Positions 35,838 to 36,980 of a stretch of DNA of 36,980 nucleotides are shown piece after piece. The notes beneath the pieces were generated by a model that was given only the letters and a program-made list of their open reading frames with translations, was not told where the DNA came from and made no database searches. This DNA comes from Aeromonas rivuli. GTDB lineage: Bacteria; Pseudomonadota; Gammaproteobacteria; Enterobacterales; Aeromonadaceae. The first letter of the stretch is position 1; each line of letters opens with the position of its first letter. The stretch covers positions 44,621 to 81,600 of the forward strand of contig NZ_CDBJ01000001.1 of NCBI RefSeq assembly GCF_000820045.1, in the 5' to 3' direction. The translations under genes and the position numbers were made by a program.

Positions 35838-36872
35838 ATGGTGAAACGGATGATCCCTCAACATGATTTCCTGGCGCTGACCCGCCGTCACGAATGGCAG
35901 CTCGATCCCTTCTCTTTTTCCCTGGCCGATGGCGCGCAGGCGCAGGTGTGGGACACAGGGGTGCTCTGCATCGAACCGGCCAGCCAGCTGCGCGCCGAGC
36001 CCCTCAAGGAGATAGTGCTCTCCTGCGGCATCCATGGTAACGAGACGGCCCCCATCGAGATCTGCAACCAGTTGCTTGGCAAGCTGCTCAGCGGTGAGTT
36101 GAGCGCTCGCCATCGGGTGCTGTTCCTGTTTGGCAATCCGGCGGCCATGAACCTGGGGGTGCGCGAGCTGGAAGAGAACATGAACCGGCTGTTTAGCGGT
36201 GCCCACAGCAAAGGGGAGGGGCTGTGCAACAGAGAGCGGATCCGCGCCATGCGCCTCGAGCAATATGTGTCCCGCTTCTACTCAACGCCCGGGGCCGAGC
36301 GCCTGCATTATGACTTGCACACCGCCATTCGCGGCTCCCGTCACGAGAAGTTTGCCGTTTATCCTTTCCCCCATGATCGCCCCTACAGCCAGGAGCAGGT
36401 CCGCTTCCTCGGTGCCTGCGGGGTGCGCACCATACTGCTCTCCAACGGTCCGACCACCACCTTCAGCTATTACAGCGTCCGTCAGCACGATGCCTACGGC
36501 TTCACGGTGGAGCTCGGCAAGGTGCGCCCCTTTGGCGAAAATGACATGACCCGCTTCATCGAGGCCAGACAGGCACTGCAGGAGCTGGTGTGCGAGGCGA
36601 GCGTGGCGCTGGAGCCCTGGCGGCCCGAGGATTTCAACATCTTTGCCATCGATCGGGTGATCAACAAGCGCAGTGCCGATTTTCGCTTCCTGTTTGCCAG
36701 CGATGTCGACAATTTCACCGAATTTCCCCAAGGATTTGTCTTGGCGGAAGATGGCGAGTTGCGCCATCTGGTGGAGAAAGAGCGGGAAGCCGTGGTATTT
36801 CCCAATGCCAATGTGGCCATCGGCCAGCGAACCATGCTGCTGGTGGTGCCAACCCGGCTGTGGGATGCCTGA
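35838..36872 (+). CDS. astE: Succinylglutamate desuccinylase
   Basis: A 344-residue zinc hydrolase of the AstE/aspartoacylase family (M14-like fold). It releases glutamate and succinate from N-succinylglutamate in the last step of the arginine succinyltransferase (AST) pathway. Zinc ligands are seen as CGIHGNETAP (H66, E69) and LHYDLHTAIRGSRHEKFAVYP (H161); GFTVELGKVRPFG near 220-232 carries the catalytic Glu. Length agrees with the family (about 320-345). The start may be ATG 35838 or ATG 35850; the second begins MIPQHDFLALT, nearer to the E. coli start, and neither has a good ribosome-binding site. It stands apart from other ast genes in this window and ends in a strong terminator. Confidence 0.94.
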   Translation: MVKRMIPQHDFLALTRRHEWQLDPFSFSLADGAQAQVWDTGVLCIEPASQLRAEPLKEIVLSCGIHGNETAPIEICNQLLGKLLSGELSARHRVLFLFGNPAAMNLGVRELEENMNRLFSGAHSKGEGLCNRERIRAMRLEQYVSRFYSTPGAERLHYDLHTAIRGSRHEKFAVYPFPHDRPYSQEQVRFLGACGVRTILLSNGPTTTFSYYSVRQHDAYGFTVELGKVRPFGENDMTRFIEARQALQELVCEASVALEPWRPEDFNIFAIDRVINKRSADFRFLFASDVDNFTEFPQGFVLAEDGELRHLVEKEREAVVFPNANVAIGQRTMLLVVPTRLWDA

Positions 36873-36923
36873 TCCCCTGACAACGAGTCCCCTTGGCGGG
36901 ACGGGCCTGGCGGTCAGATGATG

Positions 36924-36953
36924 GAAAAAGGAGCCTGGATTGGCTCCTTTTTT
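36924..36953 (+). terminator. Intrinsic terminator after astE
   Basis: AAAAAGGAGCC (36925-36935) pairs with GGCTCCTTTTT (36942-36952) around TGGATT, with a T run to 36953. The A and T runs on both sides make it potentially bidirectional. Confidence 0.9.
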
Positions 36954-36980
36954 GTTGCCTGTGTCCCGTCCTGAATATGG

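Noticed and set aside
1..36980. CRISPR array, tRNA or rRNA genes, phage attachment sites
   Set aside because: No regularly spaced repeats, no cloverleaf or rRNA-like sequence, and no integrase or matching att-like repeats were seen on reading through.

Overview
The window looks like a chromosomal segment from a gammaproteobacterium, most likely Aeromonas. I infer this from the protein sequences, from the high-GC housekeeping genes, and from an O-antigen cluster that ends in ugd, an epimerase gene, wzz and a ligase gene and then gives way to core-genome genes. No database search was possible, so the genus is an inference.

Region 1 (1-21.5 kb, all on +) is the 3' part of a Wzx/Wzy-type O-antigen cluster. 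It opens inside a wzx flippase gene. Next come a fused radical SAM / polysaccharide pyruvyl transferase gene, a GT4 glycosyltransferase, wzy, and two further glycosyltransferases. A GDP-mannose/GDP-fucose module follows (gmd, fcl, gmm, manC, a GT2, manB). A decayed IS5-family element separates this from wecA, rmlD, rmlA and rmlC (dTDP-rhamnose; rmlB is not in the window), then ugd and a UDP-glucuronate 4-epimerase gene, and finally wzz with a terminator. Base composition is a mosaic: the polymerase/transferase block (about 4.07-7.1 kb), the GT2 at 11.1 kb and the start of wecA are AT-rich, while the nucleotide-sugar genes are GC-rich. The logic is: make GDP-Man, GDP-Fuc, dTDP-Rha and UDP-uronates; start the unit on undecaprenyl phosphate with WecA; extend it with the transferases; flip with Wzx; polymerise with Wzy under Wzz control; transfer with the ligase.

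Region 2 (21.5-28.3 kb) holds a large PglL/WaaL-type ligase, the YceH-family gene and a very large SNF2-family ATPase.

Region 3 (28.4-34.7 kb, all on -) holds a hexose-phosphate uptake system in the order uhpT, uhpA, uhpB, uhpC, followed by a homologue of the replication fork-arrest protein Tus. The tus gene has its own near-consensus sigma70 promoter overlapped by a perfect LexA (SOS) box. The uhpT upstream region has a CRP-like site and a small inverted repeat whose distances from the predicted start match the E. coli uhpT layout.

Region 4 (34.7-37.0 kb) is an AT-rich intergenic stretch, a small DUF1127 gene and astE (arginine catabolism) with a clear terminator.

The most notable items are the SOS-box-controlled tus homologue, the radical SAM/pyruvyl transferase fusion, and the PglL-like ligase next to the O-antigen cluster.
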